Shown here: piece by piece, positions 23,842-35,694 of the stretch
Layout: each line of letters starts with the position of its first letter
Position numbering within the stretch: the stretch's first letter is position 1
DNA from: Paracoccus aestuariivivens
GTDB lineage: Bacteria; Pseudomonadota; Alphaproteobacteria; Rhodobacterales; Rhodobacteraceae
Length of the DNA: 64,000 nt
Assembly: GCF_009711225.1 (NCBI RefSeq)
Contig: NZ_WMIE01000001.1
Span: 1,054,001 to 1,118,000, forward strand
Reading direction: 5' to 3'
Notes under the pieces: generated by a model
The model's input: the letters and a program-made list of their open reading frames with translations, nothing else
The model's database searches: none
What the model was told of the DNA's origin: nothing
Position numbers and translations under genes: made by a program

Positions 23842-25890
23842 TTAGAAACTGCGCGACAGCGACAGCTTGAAGTTGCGACCCGGTGCAGGGCCACCCAGCC
23901 AGCTTGCGGGGGTGTAGTCGGTATCGGTGACGTTATCGACGCCCATATGGACCTCGATCCCCTCGGCCATGCCCGATTGCGGTGACCACGAGGCGAAGAT
24001 GTCATGCACCCCGTAACCGGCGCGATGCTCGCCCGTCGGTTTGTCGCGACCGGCCGCCAGCGTGCTGCGCGCGCCAAGACGCCATGCGTCATTGGCATTC
24101 CAGACGGCTTGCAGCATCAGGCGGTTGTTTTGCAGCGTGTCCAGATCGACATCGTCCTGATCGACGCCTTCGGTCACGGTAATGGCCGCGCCGAGTTCCC
24201 AAGCGTTCACCACGTAATTGGCCTCTAGCTCGCCACCCTTCAGATAGGCACGTTCGACATTGGTGTAATAGGCCGTCGGGCCGGCTCCGGCGCGGATGAT
24301 CATGTCGTCGATGTGGTTACGATACAGCGTCAGTTTCAGCGCCGCCTCATCGCCGTCAGCCAGAACCGAACTGGCGTGATACGACGTGCCGATCTCGAGG
24401 TTCTTGCCCTTTTCGTCCTTGAGGTTCGGGTTGGGCGCTGTGACCATCGAGCCGTCATACAACTCGTCGACGGTCGGAATGCGGTTCACGAATGCGACTG
24501 AGCCGAAGACCGACCATGCATCGGTCAGGCTGTAGATCGCGGCGACCTGCGGCTCGATGGCCTCGAAGCTGCGGTCCTCGGCATCGAAACTGACACTGTC
24601 TTTCGGCTCGGTGCGCTGTTTTTCGTAACGCAGACCGGAATTCACCGTCAGCTTGTCCCATGTGACTTCGGACAGGGCGTAGACCGACCAGCCACGGGTA
24701 AAGCCCTCGGGGTGGGACGAGGACGGCACGCGCGACGAGCGGTCCTGCTTCCAGACTTCGGCCCCTGTTGTCAGGAAATGCTGATAGGCGTCGCCCGACA
24801 GATCCGCGATGTTGTTGACCTTGAATTTCCACAAACGGTAGTCGCGACGGCCAAGGAACGAGTCCAAGATCGGCTCGGACGGGTTGTCGCCCTGCTCGAC
24901 GTTTTTCATCGTGCTGGTATAGGACAGCGTCGCCGTCAGATCGACATAACGGTTATCCGCAGGTTTCCAGCCCCAGACCATGCGTGCAGTCTGGTCACGG
25001 GTCGTGATGTCACCGACGCCCCAAGAGAAGCCCGGATAATACAGGTCTTTCTGCGCACCATGCATCTGGTCGAAGTCCTGATTGTCACCCTTGGCTTCCA
25101 GATGCTGGTACGAGAAGGCAACATATTGATCTCCGAAGGTCTTCTTCGCCTTCAGCAGCAAGTTCGGCGTGTTCGATTCCGACCGGATCGTCGTATTGCC
25201 GTCCGCGTCCTTGGTGTCACCCAGCTTGCGCCAGGCGAATGCGGCGACGCCCTCGAAATCCTCGGTCGGGCGCCAGCCCAAGGCTAGGCTGCCCAGAACG
25301 CTGTCGGGGTTTGACGAATAGCCAAGTTTGGCGCGGCCACCAAAGGTCTTGCCCTCGGCGATCAGATCCGAGGCCTCGATTGTTTCCATCGCGATCACGC
25401 CGCCAAGCGCACCCGCGCCGTAAAGCGTCGAGGAACCCGGACCGCGCAGAACTTCGACCTGACGCAGGAAGTCCGGTTCAACGAACAGCGCACCTTGCCG
25501 GTAGGATTCGTAGTATTTCTCTTCGCCGTCGATCAACTGCACGATGCCCGCTTCGCCGCCAGCCATACCATTCGCGCCGAAACCGCGGATGTTGAAGCCC
25601 TGACCGAAGAAGCTGCCCGAGCCGGTGCCCGCAACCCCCGGGACCGTGTCCAGAACTTCGCCGATGTGAACGGGGGCAATGTCGTCCAGTTCCTGCTCGC
25701 CAACGACCGTCACCGATTGCGGAACCGAGGAGGCAACCTTGGGCTTACCGGCGCGCAGCACAATCGGGTCCAGCATGAAATTGCGTTCGGCCGTTTCGGC
25801 CTCTTGCGAGATTGCAGGCGCAGCAAATGCGATTGTGGTGAGGCAGGTCGAGCCGGCAAGCAGCGCGACATAAATCGTATGTCGTGGCAT
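23842..25890 (-). CDS. hmuR: TonB-dependent haem/haemoglobin receptor (HmuR-like)
   Basis: A 682-residue outer-membrane receptor. A signal peptide (residues 1-29, ending near AISQEA) is followed by a TonB-box region and plug domain (SVTVVGEQELDDIAPVHIGEVLDTVPGV; VLRGPGSSTLYGAGALGGVI), then the barrel. The barrel has the NPNL motif (TAPNPNLKDEKG) characteristic of haem receptors, with RIPTVDELYDG where the FRAP box is expected. It ends in an aromatic residue (SLSRSF), as outer-membrane barrels do. It is divergent from hmuSTUV, so the two halves probably share a promoter region. It needs TonB-ExbBD, which is not in the window. Induction by low iron is expected. Confidence 0.9.
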   Translation of the reverse strand: MPRHTIYVALLAGSTCLTTIAFAAPAISQEAETAERNFMLDPIVLRAGKPKVASSVPQSVTVVGEQELDDIAPVHIGEVLDTVPGVAGTGSGSFFGQGFNIRGFGANGMAGGEAGIVQLIDGEEKYYESYRQGALFVEPDFLRQVEVLRGPGSSTLYGAGALGGVIAMETIEASDLIAEGKTFGGRAKLGYSSNPDSVLGSLALGWRPTEDFEGVAAFAWRKLGDTKDADGNTTIRSESNTPNLLLKAKKTFGDQYVAFSYQHLEAKGDNQDFDQMHGAQKDLYYPGFSWGVGDITTRDQTARMVWGWKPADNRYVDLTATLSYTSTMKNVEQGDNPSEPILDSFLGRRDYRLWKFKVNNIADLSGDAYQHFLTTGAEVWKQDRSSRVPSSSHPEGFTRGWSVYALSEVTWDKLTVNSGLRYEKQRTEPKDSVSFDAEDRSFEAIEPQVAAIYSLTDAWSVFGSVAFVNRIPTVDELYDGSMVTAPNPNLKDEKGKNLEIGTSYHASSVLADGDEAALKLTLYRNHIDDMIIRAGAGPTAYYTNVERAYLKGGELEANYVVNAWELGAAITVTEGVDQDDVDLDTLQNNRLMLQAVWNANDAWRLGARSTLAAGRDKPTGEHRAGYGVHDIFASWSPQSGMAEGIEVHMGVDNVTDTDYTPASWLGGPAPGRNFKLSLSRSF

Positions 25891-25957
25891 AATGTCCCCG
25901 TGGTCATTTTGATGATTTCTTGCTGGCTTATTGGCTCGCGTCTTGCGCCCCGCTAAA

Positions 25958-25971
25958 TTTTCCTAGTAAAA
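25958..25971. promoter_or_regulatory. CTAG-centred palindrome in the hmuR-hmuS promoter region
   Basis: TTTT-C-CTAG-T-AAAA is symmetrical except for one pair, in the 148-base divergent region between hmuR and hmuS. Its position suggests an iron- or haem-responsive operator. I cannot assign it to Fur, Irr, RirA or IscR from sequence alone. Confidence 0.4.
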
Positions 25972-26038
25972 CTGTCAATGACTCATTTGCTCCGGCGTCC
26001 GGGGTGTAACTTCAAGATAACAAAGCAAAAGGCTGACA

Positions 26039-27079
26039 ATGACCCAGCACTCTCCCTCAGACCTGCGCCGTCTTCAGGCCGAGGAAACCGGTCGTCCCGT
26101 GGATCTGGCAGCGAAGCTGGGTGTCGCCGAAGGCGCGCTGGTTGCAGCGCAGGTCGGGCATGGCGCGATCCGGATCGATCCGACGCTGGGGCGCCTTTTC
26201 CCCGCGATCCAAGCCTTGGGCGATGTGATGGCCCTGACGCGCAACCGTTCTTGCGTGATCGAGAAAATCGGAACCTACAACAACTTCCACGACGGCGATC
26301 ATGCGTCGATGACGCTGGACCCCGAGATCGACATGCGGATGTTCCCGCGCCACTGGGTCCATGCCTTTGCCGTTGAAAAGGCGACAGACGCAGGCATTCG
26401 CCGCTCGGTTCAGGTCTTCGATGCGGCGGGCGATGCTGTCCACAAGGTCCACCTGCGTGACAGCTCGGATCTGGCGGCATGGGATGCACTCAAACGCGAT
26501 CTGGTGGCCGAGGACCAGTCGGACAGCGTCGAATTCGGCCCGCGCGCGCCGGTCGAGCCTGCCAGGGCTTCGGCGGACCGCGCCGACGCGCTGCGTCGCG
26601 AATGGGACGACATGACCGACACGCATCAGTTCAACACGCTGATTCACCGTCAGAAAATGAACCGCCTAGGTGCTTATCGCATCGCGGGCGCTCCCTATGT
26701 GCTGCCTTTGGCAATCGACGCCGTCCCTGCCCTGCTGGAACGCGTTCAGGCCGATAGCGTCGGCATCATGTTCTTTGTCGGCAACATGGGCTGCATCGAG
26801 ATCCATTCCGGCAAGATCGAAACGCTGAAACCCATGGGGCCTTGGCTGAACGTGCTTGACGAGCGCTTCAACCTGCATCTGCGTGCAGATCACGTCGCCG
26901 AAGTCTGGGCGGTTCACAAACCGACCAAGCGCGGTCCGGCAATCTCGGTCGAGGCATTCGACGCCGAGGGGGCGCTGATCTTCCAATGCTTCGGATTGCG
27001 CCCCGAAAAAGGTGGCGATGCCGAGCAATGGGCCAAGCTGGTCGCGGGCCTGCCCATGCTGACCGAGGCCGTGGCATGA
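26039..27079 (+). CDS. hmuS: HmuS, haem-degrading/haem-trafficking protein (HemS/ChuS family)
   Basis: A 346-residue cytoplasmic protein made of two related halves, as in HemS/ChuS. The first half has ALTRNRSCVIEKIGTYNNF and RMFPRHWVHAFAVEK; the second has MNRLGAYRIAGAPYVLPLA, GNMGCIEIHSGKIE and FNLHLRADHVAEVWAVHKPT. The family binds haem from the importer and either degrades it or passes it on. The stop overlaps the hmuT start (ATGA), coupling it to the importer genes. Confidence 0.92.
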   Translation: MTQHSPSDLRRLQAEETGRPVDLAAKLGVAEGALVAAQVGHGAIRIDPTLGRLFPAIQALGDVMALTRNRSCVIEKIGTYNNFHDGDHASMTLDPEIDMRMFPRHWVHAFAVEKATDAGIRRSVQVFDAAGDAVHKVHLRDSSDLAAWDALKRDLVAEDQSDSVEFGPRAPVEPARASADRADALRREWDDMTDTHQFNTLIHRQKMNRLGAYRIAGAPYVLPLAIDAVPALLERVQADSVGIMFFVGNMGCIEIHSGKIETLKPMGPWLNVLDERFNLHLRADHVAEVWAVHKPTKRGPAISVEAFDAEGALIFQCFGLRPEKGGDAEQWAKLVAGLPMLTEAVA

Positions 27080-27948
27080 AAGCCCTAGCACTGGCGCTGC
27101 TGCTGGCAGCGCCTGCCCATGCCGAAAGCTTTCCCGAGGCCAAGCGCATTCTGTCCATCGGCGGCTCGGTGACGGAAACGATCTATGCCCTTGGCGAGCA
27201 ATCGCGGCTCATAGGGCGGGATACCACGTCGAACTGGCCGCCCGAAGCCACCGCCCTGACCGATGTCGGTTATATGCGGGCGCTTTCCCCCGAGGGCGTG
27301 CTGTCGGTCTCGCCCGATCTGATCCTTGCCGAGCAAGGCGCAGGCCCGCCCGAGGCAGTCTCGGTGCTGCAATCGGCCAACATCCCCTATGTCTCTGTCG
27401 CCGAGCAGTTCGATGCGGCAGGTGTTCTGATCAAGGTCGGCGAAGTCGCCGAAGCTTTGGGCGTTCCGGAAAAAGGCAAGGCGCTAAGCGAAAAGCTGGC
27501 CGCCGATCTGGCGGATGCCGAAGCGCGTGCAAAGACGGTCGGAGAGCCGAAAAAGGTGCTGTTCATCCTGTCGCTGCAGGGTGGCCGTGTTATGGCCGGT
27601 GGCGAGGGTACGTCCGCGAACGGGATCATCAAGCTGGCCGGAGCCGAAAACGCGTTGACCGGCATTCAGGGCTACAAACCCGTGACGGATGAAGCCGTGA
27701 TCAAGGCCGCGCCCGACGTCATTTTGATGATGCAGCGCGGCAATGCGGAAGCCGATGCGACCGCGAATGGCGGGAACAGCCTTGATGCCGCAAAGCAATC
27801 GGCGTTGGCAATGCCCGCGATTGCCCAGACTCCGGCCGGTCAAAGCGGCAATATTGTCATCATGGACGGGTTGAAACTGCTCGGCTTCGGCCCCCGCACC
27901 GGAGAAGCGGCGGTCGAGCTGCACGATCTGGTCTACGGAGCGAAGTGA
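27076..27948 (+). CDS. hmuT: HmuT, haem ABC transporter periplasmic binding protein
   Basis: A 290-residue class III binding protein with a clear signal peptide (MKALALALLLAAPAHA). The mature part starts with KRILSIGGSVTETIYALGE, where the tyrosine after GxxTEx matches the haem-ligating Tyr of HmuT/PhuT. It continues with VGYMRALSPEGVLSVSPDLIL, SLQGGRVMAGGEGTSAN and GLKLLGFGPRTGEA. It carries haem across the periplasm to HmuU. The start ATG overlaps the hmuS stop, and the stop overlaps the hmuU start. Confidence 0.93.
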   Translation: MKALALALLLAAPAHAESFPEAKRILSIGGSVTETIYALGEQSRLIGRDTTSNWPPEATALTDVGYMRALSPEGVLSVSPDLILAEQGAGPPEAVSVLQSANIPYVSVAEQFDAAGVLIKVGEVAEALGVPEKGKALSEKLAADLADAEARAKTVGEPKKVLFILSLQGGRVMAGGEGTSANGIIKLAGAENALTGIQGYKPVTDEAVIKAAPDVILMMQRGNAEADATANGGNSLDAAKQSALAMPAIAQTPAGQSGNIVIMDGLKLLGFGPRTGEAAVELHDLVYGAK

Positions 27949-29018
27949 TGGTCGCGGTCAGCCCCGAAATTTCCCGAATTGCCGGTGATCGTAGTCATCG
28001 CGCGCGGCTGACCAGTTGGATTTTGGTCGTCGCGCTGCTGGTGACTGCAATAATGTCATTGGGCTGGGGGGCATCGGGCACGTCGCTGACGCGGGCGATC
28101 TCGGATCTGCTGGCGGGGCGGGAACTGGCGGTGCAGGATCGGGTCGTTTTGCTTGATATCCGCCTGCCCCGTGTCCTGATGGGCGTCTGCGTCGGGGCGG
28201 CCTTGGCCGTCTCGGGCGCGTTGATGCAGGGATTGTTCCGCAACCCCCTTGCCGATCCGGGGATCGTCGGTGTCAGTTCCGGTGCGTCACTGGGCGCGAT
28301 CCTTGCGATTGTTCTGGGAACGGCGCTGCCTGCGGCAATCGCGGGAATCTTCGGCTGGTATCTGGTGCCGGTCGCGGCGTTCATCGGCAGCTGGGTCACT
28401 ACGATGACCCTATATCGCGTCGCCACGCGAAAGGGGCGAACCTCGGTCGCGACCATGCTGCTGGCCGGCATTGCACTTGGGGCTATCCTTAGCGCAATCG
28501 CGGGACTGGTGATCCTGCGCGCGAATGACAGCCAGTTGCGCGACCTGACCTTCTGGGGGCTGGGATCTCTGGCCGGAGCCAACTGGCCCAAGCTGATGGC
28601 CGCTGGCCCGATCATGTTGCTGGCGGTCGTGACCTCTCCGGCATTGGCGCGTGGATTGAACGCTTTGGCGTTAGGAGAAGCCGCAGCCGGTCACGTCGGC
28701 ATCCGCGTCCAGCGCGTCAAGAACCGCGCCATCCTGACCGTCGCGGCAGCGACCGGCGCCGCTGTCGCCGTATCGGGCGGGATCGGCTTTGTCGGCATCG
28801 TCGTTCCGCATCTGCTGCGACTGGCAAGCGGACCGGACCATCGCTGGCTTCTGGTCAATTCGGGACTTCTGGGCGCGACGATGCTGCTTTGGGCCGACAT
28901 GGCCAGCCGCACCCTGATAGCACCCGCCGAACTGCCCATCGGGATCGTCACGGCCATGATCGGCGGACCGTTCTTCCTGTGGATTTTGCTACGCAATCGC
29001 GGAGTTCTCGACCTATGA
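27948..29018 (+). CDS. hmuU: HmuU, haem ABC transporter permease
   Basis: A permease of about 356 residues of the FecCD/BtuC family with about ten membrane segments. Family landmarks are RLPRVLMGVCVGAALAVSGALMQGLFRNPLADPGIVGVSSGA near residues 65-105, the FWGLGSLAGANW segment, and the coupling region GLNALALGEAAAGHVGI, followed by SGGIGFVGIVVPHLLR. It forms the membrane channel for haem with HmuV. ATG at 27948 shares a base with the hmuT stop (TGATG); a GTG three bases earlier is an alternative. The stop overlaps the hmuV start. Confidence 0.92.
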   Translation: MVAVSPEISRIAGDRSHRARLTSWILVVALLVTAIMSLGWGASGTSLTRAISDLLAGRELAVQDRVVLLDIRLPRVLMGVCVGAALAVSGALMQGLFRNPLADPGIVGVSSGASLGAILAIVLGTALPAAIAGIFGWYLVPVAAFIGSWVTTMTLYRVATRKGRTSVATMLLAGIALGAILSAIAGLVILRANDSQLRDLTFWGLGSLAGANWPKLMAAGPIMLLAVVTSPALARGLNALALGEAAAGHVGIRVQRVKNRAILTVAAATGAAVAVSGGIGFVGIVVPHLLRLASGPDHRWLLVNSGLLGATMLLWADMASRTLIAPAELPIGIVTAMIGGPFFLWILLRNRGVLDL

Positions 29019-29788
29019 CTTTGGCGGCACAGGATGTCTCGGTCAGCATCGGCAGAAAGCCCATCGTTCAGGACGTCTCGCTGACCGCCGAGGCTGGCGA
29101 ATTTACCGCCATTGTCGGTCCGAACGGCTCGGGCAAGACGACATTGATGCGCGCATTGACCGGAGAATTGGCGCATCGCGGTCGCATCACCCTGAATGAC
29201 CAAGACATTACGGCCCTTGCGCCCGAAGCCTTGGCCCGGCGTCGGGGCGTCCTGCCACAGGCGGCAGCGTTGTCATTTCCCTTTACCGTCGCCGAGGTCG
29301 TCCGCATCGGGCTTGAGGCACGCGGCGAACGTGCCGATGCCCTGATCCCCGCCGCACTGGCCGCTGTCGATCTGCCCGATTTTTCCGGACGCCTCTATCA
29401 GCAGCTTTCCGGAGGCGAGCAGCAGCGCGTCCAACTGGCCCGCGTTCTGGCGCAGGTCTGGAATCCGGTCGACGAGCAAGGCGCGCGCTGGTTGTTTCTG
29501 GACGAGCCGGTCAGCAGCCTCGATATCGCGCACCAGTTGACCGTGATGCGACTGGCCGCAGATTACGCGCGACGCGGAGGCGGGGTGATCGCGGTCATGC
29601 ATGACCTGAACCTGACGGCACTTTTCGCGCAAAAGGTCATCCTGCTGGGCCGTGGCGAAGTGCTGTCGCAGGGTACGCCAGCCGAGGTGATGACCGACGC
29701 CACCTTGTCGAACGCCTATGGTTGCGACCTGCGGGTGAACAAGGTTCCGACCGAAGGGATATGGATCTTGCCTCAGGTCGCCGCCTGA
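29015..29788 (+). CDS. hmuV: HmuV, haem ABC transporter ATP-binding protein
   Basis: A 257-residue ATPase. The Walker A motif is GPNGSGKT near residue 36, the Q-loop is in GVLPQAA, the signature is LSGGEQQRVQLARVLAQV, Walker B is LFLDEPVSSLD, and the switch histidine is in AVMHDLN. HmuV members have the inserted WNPVDEQGARW segment between signature and Walker B, as here. It powers haem import through HmuU. It is the last gene of hmuSTUV and is followed by a strong terminator. Confidence 0.93.
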   Translation: MTLAAQDVSVSIGRKPIVQDVSLTAEAGEFTAIVGPNGSGKTTLMRALTGELAHRGRITLNDQDITALAPEALARRRGVLPQAAALSFPFTVAEVVRIGLEARGERADALIPAALAAVDLPDFSGRLYQQLSGGEQQRVQLARVLAQVWNPVDEQGARWLFLDEPVSSLDIAHQLTVMRLAADYARRGGGVIAVMHDLNLTALFAQKVILLGRGEVLSQGTPAEVMTDATLSNAYGCDLRVNKVPTEGIWILPQVAA

Positions 29789-29807
29789 AGCAGTCCCAAG
29801 CCGAACA

Positions 29808-29839
29808 GAAAACGCGCGCTAGATCCGGCGCGCGTTTTC
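29808..29839. terminator. Terminator between hmuV and katG
   Basis: GAAAACGCGCGC pairs with GCGCGCGTTTTC around an eight-base loop, followed by GTTTTC. The A and T runs on both sides suit termination of both convergent transcripts. Confidence 0.88.
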
Positions 29840-29894
29840 GTTTTCAGGATTTCCGCGGGGGTCGAGTATGGCTCTCGGCCCCCGCGAGGTGAAT

Positions 29895-32359
<2,465 letters not shown>

Positions 32360-33361
32360 GTGAACAAACGCATCATTCTTGGGATCGCAGCCGCGATCGG
32401 TATTTTCGCTCAGGGTGCCACGGCACAAGAGATGTCCTTTTTCCGCATCGGAACGGGCGGGACCGCTGGCACATATTACCCGATCGGCGGACTGATCGCG
32501 AACGCGATCTCGAATCCTCCCGGCTCGCGCGCTTGCGAAGACGGCGGATCCTGCGGCGTGCCCGGTCTGGTTGCGACGGCCGTCGCCTCGAACGGTTCGG
32601 TCGGCAACATCAACGCGATCAATGGCGGCCAGCTTGAAGCAGGCTTTACCCAATCGGATGTAGCCTACTGGGCACAAACCGGCACCGGCCTGTGGGAAGG
32701 TCAGCCCGCAGTCGAGAAACTGCGCCTGATCGCCAACCTTTATCCCGAAAGCATCCACCTTGTCGCCCGCGCGGATGCCGGAATCGCGACCGTGGCCGAT
32801 CTTAAAGGCAAGAAAGTCTCGCTCGACGAGCCCGGCTCGGGCACGCTGGTCGATGCGCGCATCATCCTTGAAGCCTATGGCCTGACCGAAGCAGATATCC
32901 AGCCCGAGTTCCTCAAGCCCGATCAGGCAGCCGACCGGATGCGTGACAATGCCATGGACGCCTTCTTCTTTGTGGGTGGCTATCCGGCAGGCGCGATTGC
33001 CGAACTGGCCAGCCAGCACGACATCAAGCTGATCCCGATCGACGGCGAGGCCGCCGACAAGCTGCGCGAGAAATACAGCTTCTTCGCTGCCGACAGCTTC
33101 CCTGCGGGCACGTATAACGGGCAGGATGCCGACGTTGCGACCATCTCGGTTGGCGCGCAGCTGGTCACCAGCGCCGATCAGTCGGATGAACTGGTCTATA
33201 ACATCACCAAGGCGCTTTATAACGACAGTACCCAGAAGCTGTTCTCGGCCGGTCATGCGAAGGGCAAGCAAATTACGCTGGACAACGCCACCAAAGGCGC
33301 CGGCATTCCGCTGCATCCGGGTGCCGAGAAGTTCTACAAGGAAGCCGGCAAGGTTCAGTAA
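32360..33361 (+). CDS. TAXI-family TRAP transporter solute-binding protein
   Basis: A 333-residue periplasmic protein. A signal peptide ends at ATAQE. The mature part starts with the TAXI signature RIGTGGTAGTYYPIGGLIANAIS, then GSVGNINAINGGQLEAGFTQSDVAYWA, LKGKKVSLDEPGSGTL and a C-terminal HPGAEKFYKEAG. It begins with GTG nine bases after AGGAG. A disulfide from the CEDGGSC pair is plausible. It delivers an organic solute to the permease encoded next; TAXI systems often carry dicarboxylates or amino acids, and the solute here is unknown. Confidence 0.92.
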   Translation: MNKRIILGIAAAIGIFAQGATAQEMSFFRIGTGGTAGTYYPIGGLIANAISNPPGSRACEDGGSCGVPGLVATAVASNGSVGNINAINGGQLEAGFTQSDVAYWAQTGTGLWEGQPAVEKLRLIANLYPESIHLVARADAGIATVADLKGKKVSLDEPGSGTLVDARIILEAYGLTEADIQPEFLKPDQAADRMRDNAMDAFFFVGGYPAGAIAELASQHDIKLIPIDGEAADKLREKYSFFAADSFPAGTYNGQDADVATISVGAQLVTSADQSDELVYNITKALYNDSTQKLFSAGHAKGKQITLDNATKGAGIPLHPGAEKFYKEAGKVQ

Positions 33362-33384
33362 GGCCAAGCGACCTTTGACACGAG

Positions 33385-33407
33385 ACGCGGCCCCTCAGGG
33401 GCCGTGT
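33385..33407 (+). terminator. Attenuator-like hairpin between TAXI binding protein and permease
   Basis: A ten-pair stem with one wobble (ACGCGGCCCC with GGGGCCGTGT) and a TCA loop lies in the 83-base gap. It could lower permease expression relative to the binding protein. Confidence 0.6.
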
Positions 33408-33444
33408 TGCTTTCAACGATAACAATCCAAGTGGAGAGACCGGC

Positions 33445-35499
33445 ATGACTGATACCGCTCGCCAACTTTCCGAAGCCGAGCTGCGCGCGATCGAAGAAGA
33501 ATACGATCCCGAGGCCCGCTTCCGCGACCTGACCAAGCCGGTCGCAATCCTTTCTGCGGTCGTGCTTTTCCTGCTGTCAGCCTACCACTTCTATACAGCA
33601 GGTTTCGGCATTCCCCGCGCGACCACGCATCGCGGCATCCATATGGGTGTATCGATGTTCGTGGTCTTCCTGAGTTTTTCGGCTTTTGCGTCGGGCCGCC
33701 ACAAAAGCGCGGGTCCGACCATTCTGGGGCTTCCGGTTCTTGACTGGGTTCTGGCCTTTGCCGGTCTGGTCAGTTCGCTTTACGTGCCGTGGATCTATGA
33801 CCAACTGGCATTCCGCGTCGGCAATCCGAACACGCTGGATGTCGCCATGGGAACGATCCTGATCGTGACCCTGCTGGAAGCCGTGCGCCGTTCGATGGGT
33901 TGGCCTCTGCCGGTGATCGCTATCCTGTTCATGGCCTATGCCTATTTCGGCAAAAGCATGCCCGGCATCTTTGTCCATCCGGGCGCGGACTGGAAGGCCA
34001 TCGTCAACCACCTCTATCTGACCTCGCAGGGCATCTACGGCACCGCGCTTGGCGTGATTGCGACCTATGTGTTCCACTTCGTCCTGTTCGGCGTCATGGC
34101 GCAGAAGATCGGGCTGGGCCAGTTGTTCATCGACCTCGCCACCGCGTTGACCGGTCGCTTCTCGGGCGGTCCGGCCAAGGTCTCGGTGCTGTCCTCGGCG
34201 CTGATGGGCTCGATCTCGGGTTCGTCCATCGCCAATACCGTGACGACCGGCGCGCTGACGATCCCGACCATGATCAAGGTCGGCTATAAACGCCACTTCG
34301 CTGCAGCGGTCGAGGCCGCCGCCTCGACCGGCGGTCAGATCACCCCGCCCGTGATGGGGGCCGTGGCCTTCCTGATGGTCGAGTATCTGGGCATTCCCCT
34401 GCGCACTATCCTGATCGCCGCCATCGTTCCGGCCTTCATGCATTTCTTCGGTGTGCTGGTGCAGGTCCATCTTGAGGCCAAACGCCTTGGCATCCGTGGC
34501 CTGACCAAAGAAGAACTTCCGAACGCCATGGCCGTCCTGCGGGCGGGCTGGCTTTCGACCATTCCGCTGATCCTACTGGTCTTCATGCTGATGTCGGGCC
34601 GGACTCCGTTCTGGTCGGCCTTCAGCGCGATTTCGGCCTGTATCGTGGTCTATGTGATCCAACAGGTCATGGCCTCGGGGCTGGTCGAGGGCATCAAGGA
34701 AACTGCAAAGGGCACGTTCGACGGCTTCGTTCTGGGGGCAAAGCAGTCCTTGTCAGTCACGGCGGCAGCCGCGCTGGTCGGTGTCGTCATCGGTGTCGTC
34801 ACCCTGACCGGCATCGGCTTCAAGATCGCCTTCATGGTGACCTCGATCGCGCAAGGCTGGGGTGTGTCGGCGCATGCCTTCCTCGGCTTCCTGCCCTTCG
34901 AGATCATGGGAGTGCAGACCCTGACGCTGCTTTTCACGCTGATCATGACCGCCGTGGTATGCATCCTGATGGGCTGCGGCATCCCGACGACCGCGAACTA
35001 TATCATCATGGTTGCGGTCGCGGCTCCGGTGCTTGGGATGATGAATGTCGAACCGCTGGTCGCGCATTTCTTCGTCTTCTACTACGGGGTCATCGCGGAT
35101 GTGACGCCTCCGGTGGCAATGGCGGCCTATGCGGCATCCGGCATCGCCGGAGCGAACGCTTTCAAGGCGGGTAACACGGCGTTCCGGCTGTCGATGGGCA
35201 AGGCGCTGGTTCCCTTCGTCTTCGTCTTCTCGCCGTCGCTGCTTCTGGTGACCGAGGGCTTTACGTGGGGATCGTTCGTTCTGGCCTTTGCAGGCGCAAT
35301 TCTGGGCATCCTGTCGCTATCGGCGGCGCTGACCAACTGGCTGCTTGCACCGCTTTGGATGATCGAGCGCATCGTCCTTGTGATCGCGGCCTTCCTGCTG
35401 ATCGCCCCCGAGCCGATTTCGAGCGCCATCGGTGCCGTCATCCTTGGTGCGGTGGCGCTGCGCCAGACTCTTGCCGGTCGCTCAAAGGCGATTGGCTAA
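33445..35499 (+). CDS. TRAP transporter fused permease (small and large membrane subunits)
   Basis: A 684-residue membrane protein typical of TAXI systems, in which the 4-segment DctQ-like and 12-segment DctM-like subunits are fused. Large-subunit hallmarks include SSALMGSISGSSIANTVTTGALTIPTMIKVGY, GGQITPPVMGAVAFLMVEYLG and GCGIPTTANYIIM. Ion-coupled symport of the solute captured by the upstream binding protein is the known mechanism. A GGAGAG site precedes the ATG. A strong hairpin follows the gene. Confidence 0.93.
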   Translation: MTDTARQLSEAELRAIEEEYDPEARFRDLTKPVAILSAVVLFLLSAYHFYTAGFGIPRATTHRGIHMGVSMFVVFLSFSAFASGRHKSAGPTILGLPVLDWVLAFAGLVSSLYVPWIYDQLAFRVGNPNTLDVAMGTILIVTLLEAVRRSMGWPLPVIAILFMAYAYFGKSMPGIFVHPGADWKAIVNHLYLTSQGIYGTALGVIATYVFHFVLFGVMAQKIGLGQLFIDLATALTGRFSGGPAKVSVLSSALMGSISGSSIANTVTTGALTIPTMIKVGYKRHFAAAVEAAASTGGQITPPVMGAVAFLMVEYLGIPLRTILIAAIVPAFMHFFGVLVQVHLEAKRLGIRGLTKEELPNAMAVLRAGWLSTIPLILLVFMLMSGRTPFWSAFSAISACIVVYVIQQVMASGLVEGIKETAKGTFDGFVLGAKQSLSVTAAAALVGVVIGVVTLTGIGFKIAFMVTSIAQGWGVSAHAFLGFLPFEIMGVQTLTLLFTLIMTAVVCILMGCGIPTTANYIIMVAVAAPVLGMMNVEPLVAHFFVFYYGVIADVTPPVAMAAYAASGIAGANAFKAGNTAFRLSMGKALVPFVFVFSPSLLLVTEGFTWGSFVLAFAGAILGILSLSAALTNWLLAPLWMIERIVLVIAAFLLIAPEPISSAIGAVILGAVALRQTLAGRSKAIG

Positions 35500-35507
35500 C
35501 ATGACAC

Positions 35508-35536
35508 AAGGGCGCGCGGCACTCCCGCGCGCCCTT
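35508..35536 (+). terminator. Terminator after the TAXI-TRAP operon
   Basis: AAGGGCGCGCGG pairs with CCGCGCGCCCTT around a five-base loop, nine bases after the permease stop. Confidence 0.85.
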
Positions 35537-35694
35537 ACCATTCCGGCCGGAAGATGCGACGGATCCGGTCACGATGACACCACCTCACGCGGCACCGCTT
35601 ACCGTGACGTGAATGTGTCAATATGGTTGTACCAGCGCTGCCGTCGCTGTATGTCGCCCCCGATTTGAGCGCAATGATGACAGGCGTGTGACGA

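Noticed and set aside
35590..35694. Possible PhoB box before the phosphate transporter
   Set aside because: TGTCA-like fragments are present but not as the spaced direct repeat expected, and Pit genes are usually not PhoB-activated.
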